A stretch of DNA of 64,000 nucleotides from Cyanodermella asteris (taxonomy: Eukaryota > Ascomycota > Lecanoromycetes > Ostropales > Stictidaceae). The first letter of the stretch is position 1; each line of letters begins with the position of its first letter. A model generated the notes under the pieces. The model was not told where the DNA came from and searched no databases. It was given only the letters and a program-made list of their open reading frames with translations. Below are positions 44,401-56,940 of this stretch, piece by piece. A program made the translations under genes and the position numbers. The stretch is from the NCBI GenBank assembly GCA_900618795.1, contig UYJD01000008.1:310001-374000 (forward strand), read 5' to 3'.

Positions 44401-45213
44401 CGAGGATGCTTCTCAAAAGTCTTTGATGATATTTGGTGCAGAAGTCGAGTCGCGTGATCCAGTCACGACTGTAGTGGGGGGAGGAGATGGTAGAGGTGGC
44501 GTCTGAACTCATGCCTCATGAATGAGGCGATCTTGATATAGAATGGCCTTGTCTGGAACAATGGCTTGGAATGGCTCAAACAATCAATTGTTGGGCGGAA
44601 CTATCTGTTTCAGAATCGATTGTCGCTCCTTTCAGGTGTGGCTACTCATGTCTCAAATGGCCCGCGCCACGTATACAGTAGTCCATCAAAGAAACGCACA
44701 GCAGCCTGCGGAGGAGAGCACTGTTCTTCGGTCCAATCAAAGCGCGGGGTGCTTAAACACTCTGACGCAAGGCGGGCGAGCAGAAATCGTTGCGCACGTA
44801 CTTACCCACCTCCTTCGTGTGCTGATTCCGTGAGCACCTCTGTGGGTACGTGAGTGAGTAGTCGTAGAGCTATGCTCCAAGCTACTTACATCGCTAGCCC
44901 TCTGGGTACGTTGTACAGTATTAACAGATCCAGGTTAGTGGGTAGATGATCGAGTGTCCCCGTCAATACTTTTGTCGGCCGGCCTTGGGCGTGACACATG
45001 AATCGGTGCTGATACTGGTGATTGCATTGGTAATGATCCTGACGCCCAAAACTCAGGCTATCTGCTTCAGTGCCAGAACGCGGTGCAACAATAAGGTTAT
45101 ACAGTATATGCGTGCGTTGGTGGATGTATGGAAGAGTTGATTGTTGATTTGCCGTGTCTGGGGATAGACCTGATGAGGCGTCGAAATAGGTGTGATTCAG
45201 CCAATTTTCTTGA
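44401..45213. other. intergenic region
   Basis: About 800 bp between two minus-strand genes. The 130-codon minus frame at 44886-45278 overlaps the methyltransferase end and has arbitrary composition, so it is not called. Confidence 0.45.
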
Positions 45214-46302
45214 CTACGGTTCCTGCATTCGCCGTCGAAGTGCTGCAATGTCGGCCGGAGAGGTCTTGCAGCAACCACCTACCAGAATACCCGGCCATTG
45301 GTCTCTGGCTATAATGTCTCTCAAAAGTGTCTCCATTTGGACATCCCAGGTCGGGAGTCCTCTGGTCTCATCAGAGATCGGGTCCCATGTTTTAGTCTTG
45401 GTGTTATACCTCAAATTATTGGCGCCATCAGGGTAGAGTACAAGAAACGGTCTTGATGGCTTGAGCTGCTTCTGCATAGCTTTCTCGTAGCCCCGGACGA
45501 CAGCATCAATCTTTTCGATCTTCGTACAGTTGGCACCCAAACCCCAAAAGCCTGAGTTCTCAGTCTGTGTAGAGAAAGCCGCATTGCCAACATTTTCAGC
45601 GGTCTCCATGCTTGGCGTAAGCGGTTTGTTAGGATTGCCATTTGGGAAGTTGACGCTGACCCAGTATGGTTTCTGTTCGCCAATCGCATCTTTCACTCTC
45701 GACATGGCGTTCATAACAGCTGTCGTTTCCGACGAAGAAACCAGGGTCTCGAACGCAATATACTCAATGTCTTTCCAAGTCTGACTTATGGCTGAAGACG
45801 ACAGCTTGGCTGGTGTCGAACGGTGTTCGGGATTCTCAATATAACAAAGAAGTCTTTCCAGATGCCAATCCGCAAGAGATTCCGCGTTGGACATGCTAGC
45901 TGGATACTGACCACTGTATTCGGTGCTGGGTACCATGGTCGCCCCGAACGGGCCGAGACTCAGAGCAACTGCTCGCTCGGGGCGTTTGCTTGATGCGTTA
46001 GCGGCCTCCTTACAGATGCTGACCAGTTCGTGCATTTTGCGATGTGCAATGATTTTGCTATCGGCATCAGATGCCTCATTGTCTGGGCTTGCCATGTTCT
46101 GAAGCGTGCCCTGATACGTCGCTGAGAGCAAGATATCGGCACTCTCGGCATACTCGTCATGCACTTTGGCGATGATAGTAGGATCGACGTTGGATGACCA
46201 GCCTGGTTTGGTGTTGTCAAAAATGACTTGATGCCGGTCCTCGAGATATGTTCCCATGGCGCCATCGAGAAACAGAAGTCGAGGCTTCTGGGAAGCTGAC
46301 AT
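45214..46302 (-). CDS. homocysteine S-methyltransferase
   Basis: 362 residues in one exon. The sequence begins LLFLDGAMGTYLED, the typical start of the homocysteine-binding (beta/alpha)8 barrel. The zinc-ligand cysteines are present as GANC in the middle and GGCCKTSP near the C-terminus. The family transfers a methyl group from S-methylmethionine or S-adenosylmethionine to homocysteine to make methionine (yeast Mht1 and Sam4). Its length matches the stand-alone fungal type rather than the large cobalamin enzyme. It is divergent to TOP2 and shares the 711-bp spacer. Confidence 0.93.
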   Translation of the reverse strand: MSASQKPRLLFLDGAMGTYLEDRHQVIFDNTKPGWSSNVDPTIIAKVHDEYAESADILLSATYQGTLQNMASPDNEASDADSKIIAHRKMHELVSICKEAANASSKRPERAVALSLGPFGATMVPSTEYSGQYPASMSNAESLADWHLERLLCYIENPEHRSTPAKLSSSAISQTWKDIEYIAFETLVSSSETTAVMNAMSRVKDAIGEQKPYWVSVNFPNGNPNKPLTPSMETAENVGNAAFSTQTENSGFWGLGANCTKIEKIDAVVRGYEKAMQKQLKPSRPFLVLYPDGANNLRYNTKTKTWDPISDETRGLPTWDVQMETLLRDIIARDQWPGILVGGCCKTSPADIAALRRRMQEP

Positions 46303-47013
46303 GATTTATCAAGAACTGAATGTGTATACCAGTATTGTTTTGACGAAAGCGTGGTCCAAAGAGACCGAAACAAAAAGACGTGCACAAGAGTCATCGCAAT
46401 TCAGGTCGCTGAGCTCCTACGCACGGACGTGTCCACAAAACTGCCCGCAAACCCCTCCACATTGAGGTCTGCACAGTCTGGCTCTCAAAATTAGCATAAC
46501 TCGCCTACCTGGACTTTTGTGATGACATTGTACTTCCATACGAGTAGACGAATAGCATTTTCATGGCAATTGCTGTCTCGGTTAGGTGGCAGCTGCGTTG
46601 GAGATGAACGCGTACCTACATCCGAGTCACTCTCGCCACCACAAAAAATCATCGTTGACTCCAGCTTGTAGATCTGATTGTCAGGAGTCCCGATGAATGA
46701 GAAAGAGTTGATTCACCCATCGGCAACAGGACTCGAAGCAAAGCAAAAGACGCGCCAGACTCGTTTCACTGCCCATCGGAGTATCATTCCGCTACGCTCG
46801 GGCCACATAACAAACGGGTGTGTTGATGTTGAAGCTGGCCGCGCTCTTGACGAGGATGCTTATTGCAACAACCCACCTCTCCTCCTCTCCAAAGCGATTG
46901 CACCACAGGTAAGTCATTTCGTGGGTGCCGCTACAACGTTCGCGACCGGCCAGACTCTTTCTGGCGGCCAGCCACTCTTTCAACCGCTCGCTCCGCGTGT
47001 CTGCGCATCCAAT
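46303..47013. promoter_or_regulatory. divergent promoter between homocysteine methyltransferase and TOP2
   Basis: A 711-bp spacer between two head-to-head genes. It must contain both promoters. An open plus frame from 46678 runs into the TOP2 start and is taken as leader sequence. Confidence 0.5.
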
Positions 47014-50000
47014 ATGGCCGATTCACTCCTGGATGATTCCATCTTCGACGATGCCGGCAGCGGCTCAGATTTCGATGACGGCGCTGTAAGTGATCTCCAT
47101 GTGAAATTCAATATGTAATGGACTAACGTTTACAGAAGCCCAAGGCCGCTGCAAAGGCGAAAGCAAAGCCAGGACCCAAGCCAGGCGCAAAGAAGGCTGC
47201 TGCGCCAAAGGCAGCAAAAGAGCCAAAGACCAAAGCTGCTCCCAAGAAGACCACCCAGACAACATTGAAGAAGACCGCACCGAAGAAACGCTCGAAACCT
47301 GATAGCGATGATGAAAATGATACCCCGGAAGCCAGCGTCCTCAATGGCGATGACTCGGTGCTGGATGGTACACCTCCGAGTGCAAAGAAGCAGAAGAAGG
47401 CCCCGGCGGCCAAGAAGAGCAAGCCGCTGGCTGAGAACTTGAACGACTCCATGAACCTAGACGGCTCGCCCGACGTCAAACACCGGACGATCACACAGTC
47501 CAACAAGGATTCAACAGACCGGTACCAAAAATTGACACAACTTGAGCATATCCTGAAGCGTCCGGACACGTACATTGGCTCCATCGAACGTCGAGAAGAT
47601 CCAATGTGGGTCTACAACACAGAGAAGGAGCGAATGGAGATGCGCAAGATAAACTACAACCCTGGTATCTACAAGATCTTTGATGAAATCTTGGTCAATG
47701 CTGCCGACAACAAGCAGAATGACAAGAATATGGACACGATCAAAGTCACAGTCAGTCGCGAAAAGGGCGAGATCAGCGTATGGAACAACGGGCGGGGCAT
47801 CCCGATCGAGATTCACAAGAAGGAGGGCATTTACATTCCTGAGATGATCTTTGGTCATCTTTTGACTTCCTCAAACTATAATGATGAAGAGGCCAAGATC
47901 ACGGGTGGTCGCAATGGTTTCGGTGCCAAACTCACAAACATCTTCAGTACCAAGTTCGTGCTTGAGACTTGCGACGCGAAAAGCAAGAAGAAGTACAAGC
48001 AGACATGGACAGACAACATGAGCAAGATGCACGATGCCAGCATCACTCCGCAGAAAGGCGAGGACTATACCAAGGTCACGTTCTCACCCGACTTCGCACG
48101 CTTCAACATGGAAGGGATTGACGATGACTTTGAGGCGTTGGTCAAGCGCCGTGTTTATGACATGGCTGGCACAGTCAAGGGCGTCAAAGTCTACTTAAAT
48201 GGTGAGCGCATTCCAGTCAAGGGCTTCAAGAGCTACATGGAGATGTACATGAAAGCCATCAAGGATGAGCGTGGCGATGAGGCTGCCAACGACTCGTCCG
48301 AGATCATCACTGAGAGTGACAAGGACCGGTGGGAGATCGGTTTTGCTGTGTCCGACGGGGCGTTCCAGCAGGTATCTTTTGTGAACAATATTGCGACGAC
48401 TTCTGGTGGCTCTCACGTCAACTACATTGCTGATCAGATCTGCAACAAGCTCATTGACGTTGTGAAGAAGCGCAACAAGGGTGGTGCGACTCTGAAGCCT
48501 GCTCAAATCCGCAACCACCTCTTCGTCTTCGTCAATGCTCACATCGTCAACCCGGCATTCACATCACAAACAAAGGAACAATTGACCACCAAGCCGAGCG
48601 GGTTCGGCAGCAAATTTCAAATTTCGGAGGAGTTCATGAAGAAAGTCATCAACAAGACCGAGGTTCTCGCCAACATCCTCGCCTTTGCGGAGAAGAAGGC
48701 AGATCAGATTCTGAAAAAGAGTGACGGTAGCCGTCGCCAAAGAATGGACAATCCGAAACTCACTGACGCCAACAAGGCTGGTACAAAGCATGGGTGGGAG
48801 TGCACCCTAATCCTGACTGAGGGTGATTCAGCCAAGGGTCTAGCCATGATTGGGCGGTCCATTATCGGTCCCGATCTGTACGGCGTCTTTCCCCTTCGTG
48901 GTAAGATGCTGAACGTTCGTGATGCTTCTGTGGATCAAATTTCCAAGAACGCCGAAATTCAGAACATCAAGAACATCATCGGCCTCAAGCACCGAACGGA
49001 GTACACCCAGGAGAACATAAAAACGCTCCGCTATGGTCACATCATGATCATGACCGATCAGGATCACGACGGTTCTCACATCAAGGGTCTTCTCATCAAT
49101 TTCCTGCAGGTACAATATCCCAGTCTGCTTAAGCTTCCCGGCTTTTTGATCGAGTTCATCACGCCTATCGTCAAGGTGTACAAAGGCGACCCCAAAAAGC
49201 CAAGCCGACAACATACTTTCTTCACCATGCCCGAATACGAGGCGTGGAAGGAAATTCACGCAGGCGAACGCGGGTGGGAGCACAAGTACTACAAGGGTCT
49301 GGGTACATCTAACGATGAGGATGCCAACAAGTACTTCAAAGACATTGATCGCCACTTGAAAACCTTCCACGCCATGCAGCAGGGCGAGCCTGAGCTCGTG
49401 GAGCTTGCGTTTTCCAAGAAGAAGGCCGACGAGCGTAAGGAGTGGCTGCGCCAATTCCGCCCTGGCACTTTCCTTGACCATTCGGAGCGTAGCATCTCTT
49501 ACGATAACTTCATCAACAAGGAATTGATCCTATTCTCGATGGCTGATAACGTACGTTCTATCCCATCAGTCATTGACGGCTTCAAGCCCGGTCAGCGCAA
49601 GGTCATGTACGCCTGCTTCAAGAAGAATCTGCGAAAGGACATCAAGGTCGTGGAGCTGGCTGGTTATGTCTCGGGAATCACCGCGTACCAGCACGGTGAA
49701 ACATCGCTCCAGCAAACTATCGTTGGACTAGCGCAGAACTTTGTCGGCTCAAATAATTTGAACTGTCTCGAGCCCAGTGGTAACTTCGGCTCCAGACTTC
49801 AAGGAGGTAGCGATGCTGCCTCGGCCCGTTATATCTACACGCGCTTGTCGCCATTTGCTCGCAAGGTGTTCCATCCTCTGGATGACCCGATCCTGCGCTA
49901 CAACACCGATGACGAGAAGACGATTGAGCCCGAGATCTATATGCCAGTCTTGCCTATGGTTCTTGTCAACGGTGCAGATGGTATTGGTACTGGTTGGAGC

Positions 50001-52109
50001 ACTTCGATTCCCAACTATAATCCGCATGACATTGTCGACAATCTTCGCCGCATGATGCGCGGAGAAGAGCCTCAGCCAATGGACCCCTGGTTCAAGGACT
50101 GGAAAGGTAAGGTCGAGAAGATTGCATCTGACCGCTACAAGTTCAGCGGCATCATCGAGCAAGATGGTAACGACGTCCATGTCACCGAGTTGCCCATCCG
50201 CATGTGGACGGAAGACTTCAAGGGCAAGCTGGTGGAGGTCATGAAGGCAGAGAAGGTTCCTTCCTGGATCAAGGATTACGAGGACTACAACACCAAAGCT
50301 GACGTCAACTTCGTCATCCACCTCGACAGCAAGAGTATGGAGAAAGCCGCCTCAGAAGGCCTCGAAGAGCGCTTCAAGCTCAACAAGACCCTGGCCACCT
50401 CCAACTTGGTTGCCTTTGACGCCGAGGGGCGATTGACCAAGTACGCCACCCCTGAAGATATCATCAAGGCGTTCTACGACGTGCGTTACAAGGCTTACCA
50501 GAAGCGCCGCGCTTACATGCTTGATGAGTTCAACAGAGAGCTCCAGAGACTTTCCAACCAGGCCAGATTTGTGCAGATGATCATCGATGGACAACTTGTC
50601 GTTTCCAAGAAGAAGAAGAAGGATCTCGTCGTTGAGTTGAAGCAGAAGGGCTTCAAAGCCTTCCCGAAGGTAGCCGATGCGTCCAAGGCGGGCGAGGATG
50701 AGCCCACTCTCGCCAATGAAGAGTCGGAGGACGAGAAGACCGAATCACAAGCCAGCGACTACGACTACCTTCTTGGTATGGCCATCTGGTCATTGACCAA
50801 AGAGCGCGTTGACAAGCTTCTGAAGCAAGTTGGTGACAAGGAGGCTGAGATTGATGCGCTTATGAAGAAGACTGTTGAAGATCTGTGGTCCACTGATCTT
50901 GATGAGTTCATCGCAGAATGGGACAACCAGATCGTCGAGGAGAAGGCCCAGGCCAAGAAGATTCGCAACATGACTGCTCGTGGGTCAGCCAAGCTTAAAA
51001 CCCAGATTGGCAAGAAGGCCGGAGCCAAGAAGCGTAAGGGTGACGATTCTGATTCGGACTTTGACACCAGCAATAAGAAGACAAAGAAGGAGAAGCAACC
51101 TTCCGGCATCATGGCACATATTGCATCGTACGCAGCAAAGCCAGCGCCAAAACCGAAGACCACCCAGGCGAAGCTCAACTTCGGCAAGGCTTCCAAGGAC
51201 AATAGCATTGAACTTGACGGCACTGCCGATATTCAAGAGCTGTCAGATAATGACGACTTCGATGCCGCTGCTATGAAGCCTGCTAAAACTACGTCCCGCA
51301 CGGCCCGCGCAGGAATAAAGACTAACTATGCTGCGCTGAACGGCGACTCAGACGAGGAAGACGATGACGACTTTTTGGACGTCGGAAACATGGTCAAGGG
51401 TATTGGGGGCTCTCACAGCACTGGCCCAGCTCTCTTCGCTCAGACCACAAGCAGTTCTCGGCCTACCAGTAGTGCTGGTAACCACCTGAAGAAATCCAAG
51501 GACAAGACAATGGAAGAAAGCGAGGATGAGACCGACTACAAGCAGCTTATCGCGTCCGCAAAGGGCAGTAGGACTAAGCCCGTCTCTTTTGATGAAGACG
51601 ACTCTGACGATGTGGTTATTGCTCCCAACAAGGCGTCGAAGGGTATTACCAAGCTTCCAGCAAAGGCAAAGCCCGTCGAAGCCGACGCAGACTTGTCCAT
51701 GGACGACATCGATAGCCCGCCCAAGCCGAAAGCCAAGGCCGCTGCAGCAAAGGCTCCTGCCAAACGTGGCCCCAAGCCTGGCGCGAAGGCCGCAAAGACC
51801 ACCGCCGCTGCTGTCGATGAAAAGCCAAAGAAGCCTGCTGCTCTCGGACCTGCTGCCAAGGCATATGCTGCGAAGCAAGCTAAGGCTGCCGCTGCAAAGA
51901 AAGCTGCAGAAAGCGACGAGGAGAGCGAGGTGGAGAAGATGGCCGATGAGATCCTCGATGATGACGACGAAGAGGAGGAATCGATTGTTCCTGCTTCCCG
52001 TGGCCGTGGCCGTCCCGGTCGTGCTGCTGCAACCAAAAAGAAGACTTACGCCGTGGAGTTTAGCGATGAGGAGGACAGTGACGCCTTTGATGACGGGGAT
52101 AGCGACTAA
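47014..52109 (+). CDS. TOP2: DNA topoisomerase II
   Basis: Exons 47014-47085 and 47136-52109, with a 50-bp intron (GTAAGT, branch-like GACTAAC, TTACAG), give 1681 residues. The order of domains is canonical. A Lys/Ala/Pro-rich N-terminal extension of about 165 residues comes first. The GHKL ATPase follows, with NAADN, GRGIP and GRNGFGAKLTNIF. Then come TOPRIM (EGDSAKGLA, DQDHDGSHIKG) and the breakage-reunion domain with catalytic Tyr in ARYIYTR (about residue 923). A long, acidic and basic C-terminal tail carries nuclear signals. The enzyme passes one DNA duplex through another in replication and chromosome segregation. It is 100-250 residues longer than yeast Top2, mainly in the tails. Confidence 0.98.
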
Positions 52110-52432
52110 GTGTGATGATTCTGATTGAAGTTCATGATACCCCTGGGTCTGGGCTGGGTTTCGTGTGTGGAGATGATAGCGGAGGCATTTGCTACGAAAG
52201 AGACTATTGCTTGACGAACTTTTCCTTTGCCTGAACTACTGGGTTGGTGGAGAGTTTGTACTTTGTACTTTGGTATATTTTTGCTAGGTCGCTGAAATAT
52301 CAAGACCATATTCATATTCATACTGCAGTGCGCACAGACGATCCTTGTAGTACCTAGAGAAGGCTTCAAATGACTTTGTATGTCTTTCATTCATTCGGGC
52401 TCTCATGTAGGCTGACATGGGTTGACAGACTG
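52110..52432. other. convergent 3' spacer between TOP2 and EAF
   Basis: Some 320 bp between convergent genes. It contains only UTR-like sequence. Confidence 0.45.
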
Positions 52433-53854
52433 CTAGTCCGCCTCGCTAACCTCGCTCTCATACCCTGGCTCAGCGCCCGCGCCATCCGCTGCATCTTCGT
52501 CTCCCTCCTCCATTTGCTCAAAGGCCTCTTCAAAGGCCTCCATCATATCGTCCTCATCGTCATTATCCGCCGCAGCGTCCTGTTCCGCCTCATCTTGACG
52601 CTGTTGCTGCCCATCGCCATCAGGTGATTCATTCCTACCCGTCGGCGAACTTCCCTCCCGTCCCTTGTGCACCGGACTCCCAACTTCGATTTCGCTGACA
52701 TCAACATCACTGTCCGCACGCACATCGTCCTCCTCTTCGGGCGGCGGAGAATTGGCCATCCCCTCACCATCGTCAAATTCAATCTCGAACCCTCCGTCGT
52801 CGCTGTCCGGTTCCCTCCTCCCGGTTTGTGGTTTGCGGGCAATTGGTTGCCTGCTCCGCGATCGCGAGCTCGCCACGCTGGCTAGGCTGCGCGGTCCGCC
52901 CCGGCCCGCGCGGTCGTGGTCTCCGAAAACGGTGCTCAGCGCGCCGCGGCCGCGGGTCGGTTGCTCGAGTTCGATGACCAGGTCCCCGTCATCGCTGCCG
53001 CCTTCATCTTGGGCTCGTTCGGGCGGCGATGGGCTGCGCGGGGCGCGTCGGAGGGGTTTCGGTACCTTTCCGCGCGCAGAAGGGCGCTCGGGCTCCAGTT
53101 CCAGTTCAAAGTCGCTGTTTCCGGCGGGGCTAGAAGCGATGCTCGGGGCGCCGTCGGGTGGCGTACTGGCCTTCCTAAACGGCCGTTTCGGTGGCGGCGC
53201 GGGACTGTCACGATCCGACGCGTTGTTGGCGTCGAAATCGATCTCGTTGTCAGCTTCCGCCTCCGGGGAGCTGGACTTGCGTTTTCGGAATTGGTGACGC
53301 CAGTCGAAGGGGTTTGAGGGGTCTGCAGATCCGACCGAATTTGCGTCCGAATGGGCCGAGCGAGAGCGATCCCTCCCGGGTGATTGTTGGCGGGTGTTGT
53401 CGGATGAGATGTCGATCCGGGCATCTATTCGATCCATGATGAGGGTTTGGGTCGCGGGATCGAAGGTCAGGGAGTATCGCGATGAGCTGGGGCTGGAATT
53501 TGAGAGCGTGCCATTGTAGCGTACGGGCTTGGCTTGATTGCGGTGCGTTACTTTGAAGCAGACTTTGGAATCTCGGTCGGATGGTTCGATGGAGGATGCG
53601 ATTGCGGTGGCTCCCAGCTTGATGCTGGGGTCGACTGCGGAGGTGATCAGTGGAATTCGTGAATATTCAGGGGTCTTTCAGCAGAGCCTGGGCTTACCTT
53701 GGATGCTTGTGTTCGTGTACGATGCTGTCTTGTTCTGTTGACCCCCCCTGAGTCGCTCCGCAAGTCGGACGGGGTATGATTTGTTTGGATTGAACGGCTT
53801 AGGCCCAGGAGGTCGTGCTGGCTGTGCATTTGGAGTCCGTACCGGTGTAGCCAT
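52433..53854 (-). CDS. EAF-family RNA polymerase II elongation factor
   Basis: Exons 53854-53698 and 53634-52433, with a 63-bp intron (GTAAGC...CCGCAG), give 452 residues. The N-terminal EAF domain is recognisable after splicing: SYPVRLAERL, a beta-rich segment CFKVTHRNQAKPVRYNGTL, and YSLTFDPATQTLIMDRI. The remaining 300 residues are acidic, Ser/Pro-rich and disordered, with a strongly acidic C-terminus, as expected of an activation-type tail. EAF works with ELL in elongation complexes. The intron is needed because the minus-strand frame starting at 53437 lacks the domain. Confidence 0.88.
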
Positions 53855-54422
53855 CGTGATACAGTGTAAATGAGACAAGATGTGTCGGTTATAACGCAAG
53901 TAGCTGTAAACAACGCGGCAGATTTCCAACACTGTTGAGTAATTGAATATGGAGATGGGCTCGAGTCTCAAAAAAAGACTGCCGGAGTGAAGGATGTAGC
54001 AGGAGAGACTGAGACCCGAAGGCGCAACAAAGAAGGTCAAACCAATGGTGGTACAAGATGGACAATCTAGATGTGGGGAGTCTAGCCTTGACGGCTTTAC
54101 CGGGCGCTAGGCTTGCGCAAATCCCACAGGCAAGACTAAATGACCGCAAAGACAGATCCGAAGAACAGATACAACATGGAAGAGATGATACAGTAAATTG
54201 AGGGATAGCTGCCCGATGTTCTGTATGTCAAAGGCCAGGAACAGGCGAGTCAAGTGCGGCCAACTCGCCGATCAATGCGGAGAACCGCAGCGGGCCCGCC
54301 CGGCAACGGCCGCCTACTGTAAACATTTCTCATTCAGCACCTTCACTTGTCATGCCTGCCAATACAACTTCCTCTATGCGGTAACAGTCATTTCTACCGA
54401 CACCCCTTCCCTCCACGGCACG
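53855..54422. promoter_or_regulatory. divergent promoter between EAF and PRKRIP1 genes
   Basis: A 568-bp spacer between two head-to-head genes. The plus frame stays open from 54198, but the Met at 54423 begins the conserved protein. Confidence 0.5.
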
Positions 54423-55061
54423 ATGGCTGAACCCACCACCGACTCCCTCGCTACGGCCCGCGACCGCCAAAGCCAACGTCCCACGAAACGGCGCGCCCTC
54501 TCTCCCACCAGCGCCCACGCAGCCCAAGTCACCGCCCTCTTCGCTCAACCCGACCGAGAAATCAAGATCCCCGATTCAGCCACCCTCAACGCGCCCAAAA
54601 CTCTCGCTCCTCCCCCCGAGATCGTCCAGAATGTACAGGGATCAAGTGCGGGCGCTGGGTCGGGAGAGTTCCACGTCTACAAGGCGAGTCGGCGGCGAGA
54701 ATACGAGAGGTTACGCTTGATGGACGAGGAGAGCAAGAAAGAAAAGGACGAGGAGGAGTTTGCGCGACAACAGGAGGAACGGCGGAAGGGAGATGATGAG
54801 AAGACGAGGAAGAATCGGGAAAAGAGGGAGAAGGCGAAGAAGAGGAAGATGAAGGGGAAAGAGAAGGGAACAACGCCGGTTGGTGACTCTGAGAGTATCG
54901 ATAGGGAGAGGAAGTTCGTCAAGGGCCCGAGGCTGGTGGCTAATACCGGTGATGATGACGGCAAAGAGGACGTTCAGCAAGGGCACTCGAGCGAGGCAAA
55001 CGGCGGACACGCTGTGACGAACACGCAAGAGGTCGGCCTGATCATACAGGACGACGATTGA
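54423..55061 (+). CDS. PRKRIP1-like (DUF1168) spliceosome-associated protein
   Basis: 212 residues in one exon. The core block GEFHVYKASRRREYERLR is the DUF1168 signature shared with human PRKRIP1, a protein seen in the catalytic spliceosome. It is followed by a long charged helix rich in Lys, Glu and Arg and an acidic C-terminus. The N-terminal 60 residues include TKRRALSPTSAHAAQVTALF, a conserved-looking docking motif. The frame extends upstream to 54198, but that portion has no conserved character, so the Met at 54423 is used. Confidence 0.9.
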   Translation: MAEPTTDSLATARDRQSQRPTKRRALSPTSAHAAQVTALFAQPDREIKIPDSATLNAPKTLAPPPEIVQNVQGSSAGAGSGEFHVYKASRRREYERLRLMDEESKKEKDEEEFARQQEERRKGDDEKTRKNREKREKAKKRKMKGKEKGTTPVGDSESIDRERKFVKGPRLVANTGDDDGKEDVQQGHSSEANGGHAVTNTQEVGLIIQDDD

Positions 55062-55971
55062 AGGATGAAGTTTTTGATAGCGATATACCCCATTCATGAC
55101 ACGGCGATACAGGATGAGGTCACAGCGCGCGGAGATGCATCTTGAACTGCATCTGTTCAATCGAGCACATCTGCAAGGCATTAAGTAATCTGGCCTTTCG
55201 CGTTTCTTGCGGAACTGGCTCAGAAATACTCAGGTATACGAACAGTATAGGGCGTGCCCGAGGTATGCAAGCGAGCGTTTGACCTCAGCATCATCTTGAA
55301 GACTCGCATCTCACACGCCAGGTTACACTTTCGGGGCATTTCAAACTCTAAACCAGGTCCACGAAAAGGCGGATAGAAGGACATCTCTGCCGACCTGGTG
55401 AATGCTCAGTAATGTAGATACGTGCTTGAGTACCTCGCAAGGTAAAGTCATCAGCTAGATAAGTAGCTGAGTATCTAGTTGCATGTCAGATTGAATACTA
55501 ACTTGAATACTCGGCCGGATACTTAGCTGAGTACTTGGCTGCGGAGGAACACATTGGTGACGACGGCTTCCCTCCCGCCTTGGCGAGGCTCCAGATCCGT
55601 GACAAGCTAATTCGTAGCTTGAATAATGATAGGGAGGCGTCGCGATCTTCTTATCACTGCTCCGTATCCTAGTGGGGAGGGTAGCATCAGGATGGAGCAC
55701 ATGTTCGGCGGTGAGATAATAAACTCGAACCACCACGGACACCAACTCGCGACTACAACGCCATGCTCCACCATTCGGCGCCACGATGGCCGCCAATTGG
55801 GCCGGGGCTGCAAAGCATATGTCTAAAAGGCAACAAGGTTAACGGAATAAAGGGGACCTGCAGTAGCCCATGAAATATAAATATCCGAGCTTATACTCTA
55901 CCTTCCCCGAACCCGCCATCGGCTTTCCCAGTTTCACCCCCACCTTCAACCCCGACATTCGCCTCACCACC
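55062..55971. promoter_or_regulatory. intergenic region with 12-bp minisatellite and nitrilase promoter
   Basis: Contains the 12-bp satellite at 55452-55547. A TATA-like TATAAATAT at about 55876 lies close to 100 bp ahead of the nitrilase ATG. Confidence 0.55.
55452..55547. repeat. 12-bp minisatellite, eight units
   Basis: Eight diverged 12-bp units in phase, consensus near TAGCTGAGTACT. A related array of the same period lies at 60249-60332. Confidence 0.8.
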
Positions 55972-56940
55972 ATGGACGGCGACCTCAAGATCGTGAAGAT
56001 AGCCGCCTGCCACGCAGCACCCGTCTACCTCGACGCGCCAGCAACGACCAAAAAAGCAATAGAACTAATCGACGAAGCTGCCAACAACGGCGCCAACCTA
56101 GTCGTCTTTCCCGAAGCCTTTATCCCAGGCTTTCCCTTCTACGCCGCCACTCTCGCGCCGGTCGATCACGGAACGCGCTTCAGCCAATACGTAAAAGCCT
56201 CCATCTATGCCGACGGACCCGAACTCTCCGCCATACGCGCCAAAGCGCATCAGCGCCGCGTGGCAGTCAGTCTCGGCTTCTCGGAGCGCAGCCGCCACTC
56301 CGCTGGCTGTATCTGGAACTCCAACTTGCTGATCGACGAGAGCAGTCGGGTCATTTCCCATCACCGAAAACTGGTAGCAACGTATTACGAGAAACTGGTG
56401 TGGAGTCACGGCGATGGGTTCGGTCTGAATGTAGGGAATACGAAGAAGTGCGGAAGGGTAGGCGCGTTGCTGTGTGGGGAGAACAACAATCCGCTGGCGA
56501 GGTTCTCGTTAATGGCGCAGGAGGAGCATATTCACATCGCGGCTTTCCCGCCCGCTTGGCCGACGAAACGTGAGGGCGGCTACAACAACGCCGTGGCGAA
56601 TCTGGTCAGGGGCGCAGCACATGCGTTTGAGGCGAAATGCTTCACGGTAATTTGTACGGGCTATCTGGACCGAGAGGCGGTCAAGAAGGCCATCGACGAC
56701 AAAGCCACTGAAGAGGTCATCGATACTTGTTCACAGGCAACGACGCAATTCGTTGGACCGGATGGAATCGCGGTTGGTGATCAATTGAGTGACAAGGAGG
56801 GAATTGCATATGCGACCGTCGATTTGAATGTTTGTATGGAGACGAAGCGGCTGCATGATGTCGTGGGTGGGTATAACAGGTTTGATGTCTTTGATTTGCG
56901 TGTCAATCGCCAGAGGCATTTCCCAGTTGAGTTTGCATGA
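55972..56940 (+). CDS. nitrilase-superfamily hydrolase (branch 1 nitrilase-like)
   Basis: 322 residues in one exon. The Glu-Lys-Cys triad is visible: Glu48 in VVFPEAFIPGFP, Lys133 in HHRKLVATYYEK and Cys168 in GALLCGENNNPLARF. The stretch LVWSHGDG and the CGENN context fit true nitrilases, which hydrolyse nitriles to acids and ammonia, better than amidases. Related fungal enzymes include cyanide hydratases and arylacetonitrilases, so the substrate is open. The frame extends upstream to 55870, but the Met at 55972 precedes the conserved start KIVKIAACHAAPVYLD. Confidence 0.93.
   Translation: MDGDLKIVKIAACHAAPVYLDAPATTKKAIELIDEAANNGANLVVFPEAFIPGFPFYAATLAPVDHGTRFSQYVKASIYADGPELSAIRAKAHQRRVAVSLGFSERSRHSAGCIWNSNLLIDESSRVISHHRKLVATYYEKLVWSHGDGFGLNVGNTKKCGRVGALLCGENNNPLARFSLMAQEEHIHIAAFPPAWPTKREGGYNNAVANLVRGAAHAFEAKCFTVICTGYLDREAVKKAIDDKATEEVIDTCSQATTQFVGPDGIAVGDQLSDKEGIAYATVDLNVCMETKRLHDVVGGYNRFDVFDLRVNRQRHFPVEFA

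Noticed and set aside
48840-49481. Antisense frames within TOP2
   Set aside because: They are shadows of a highly conserved coding sequence.
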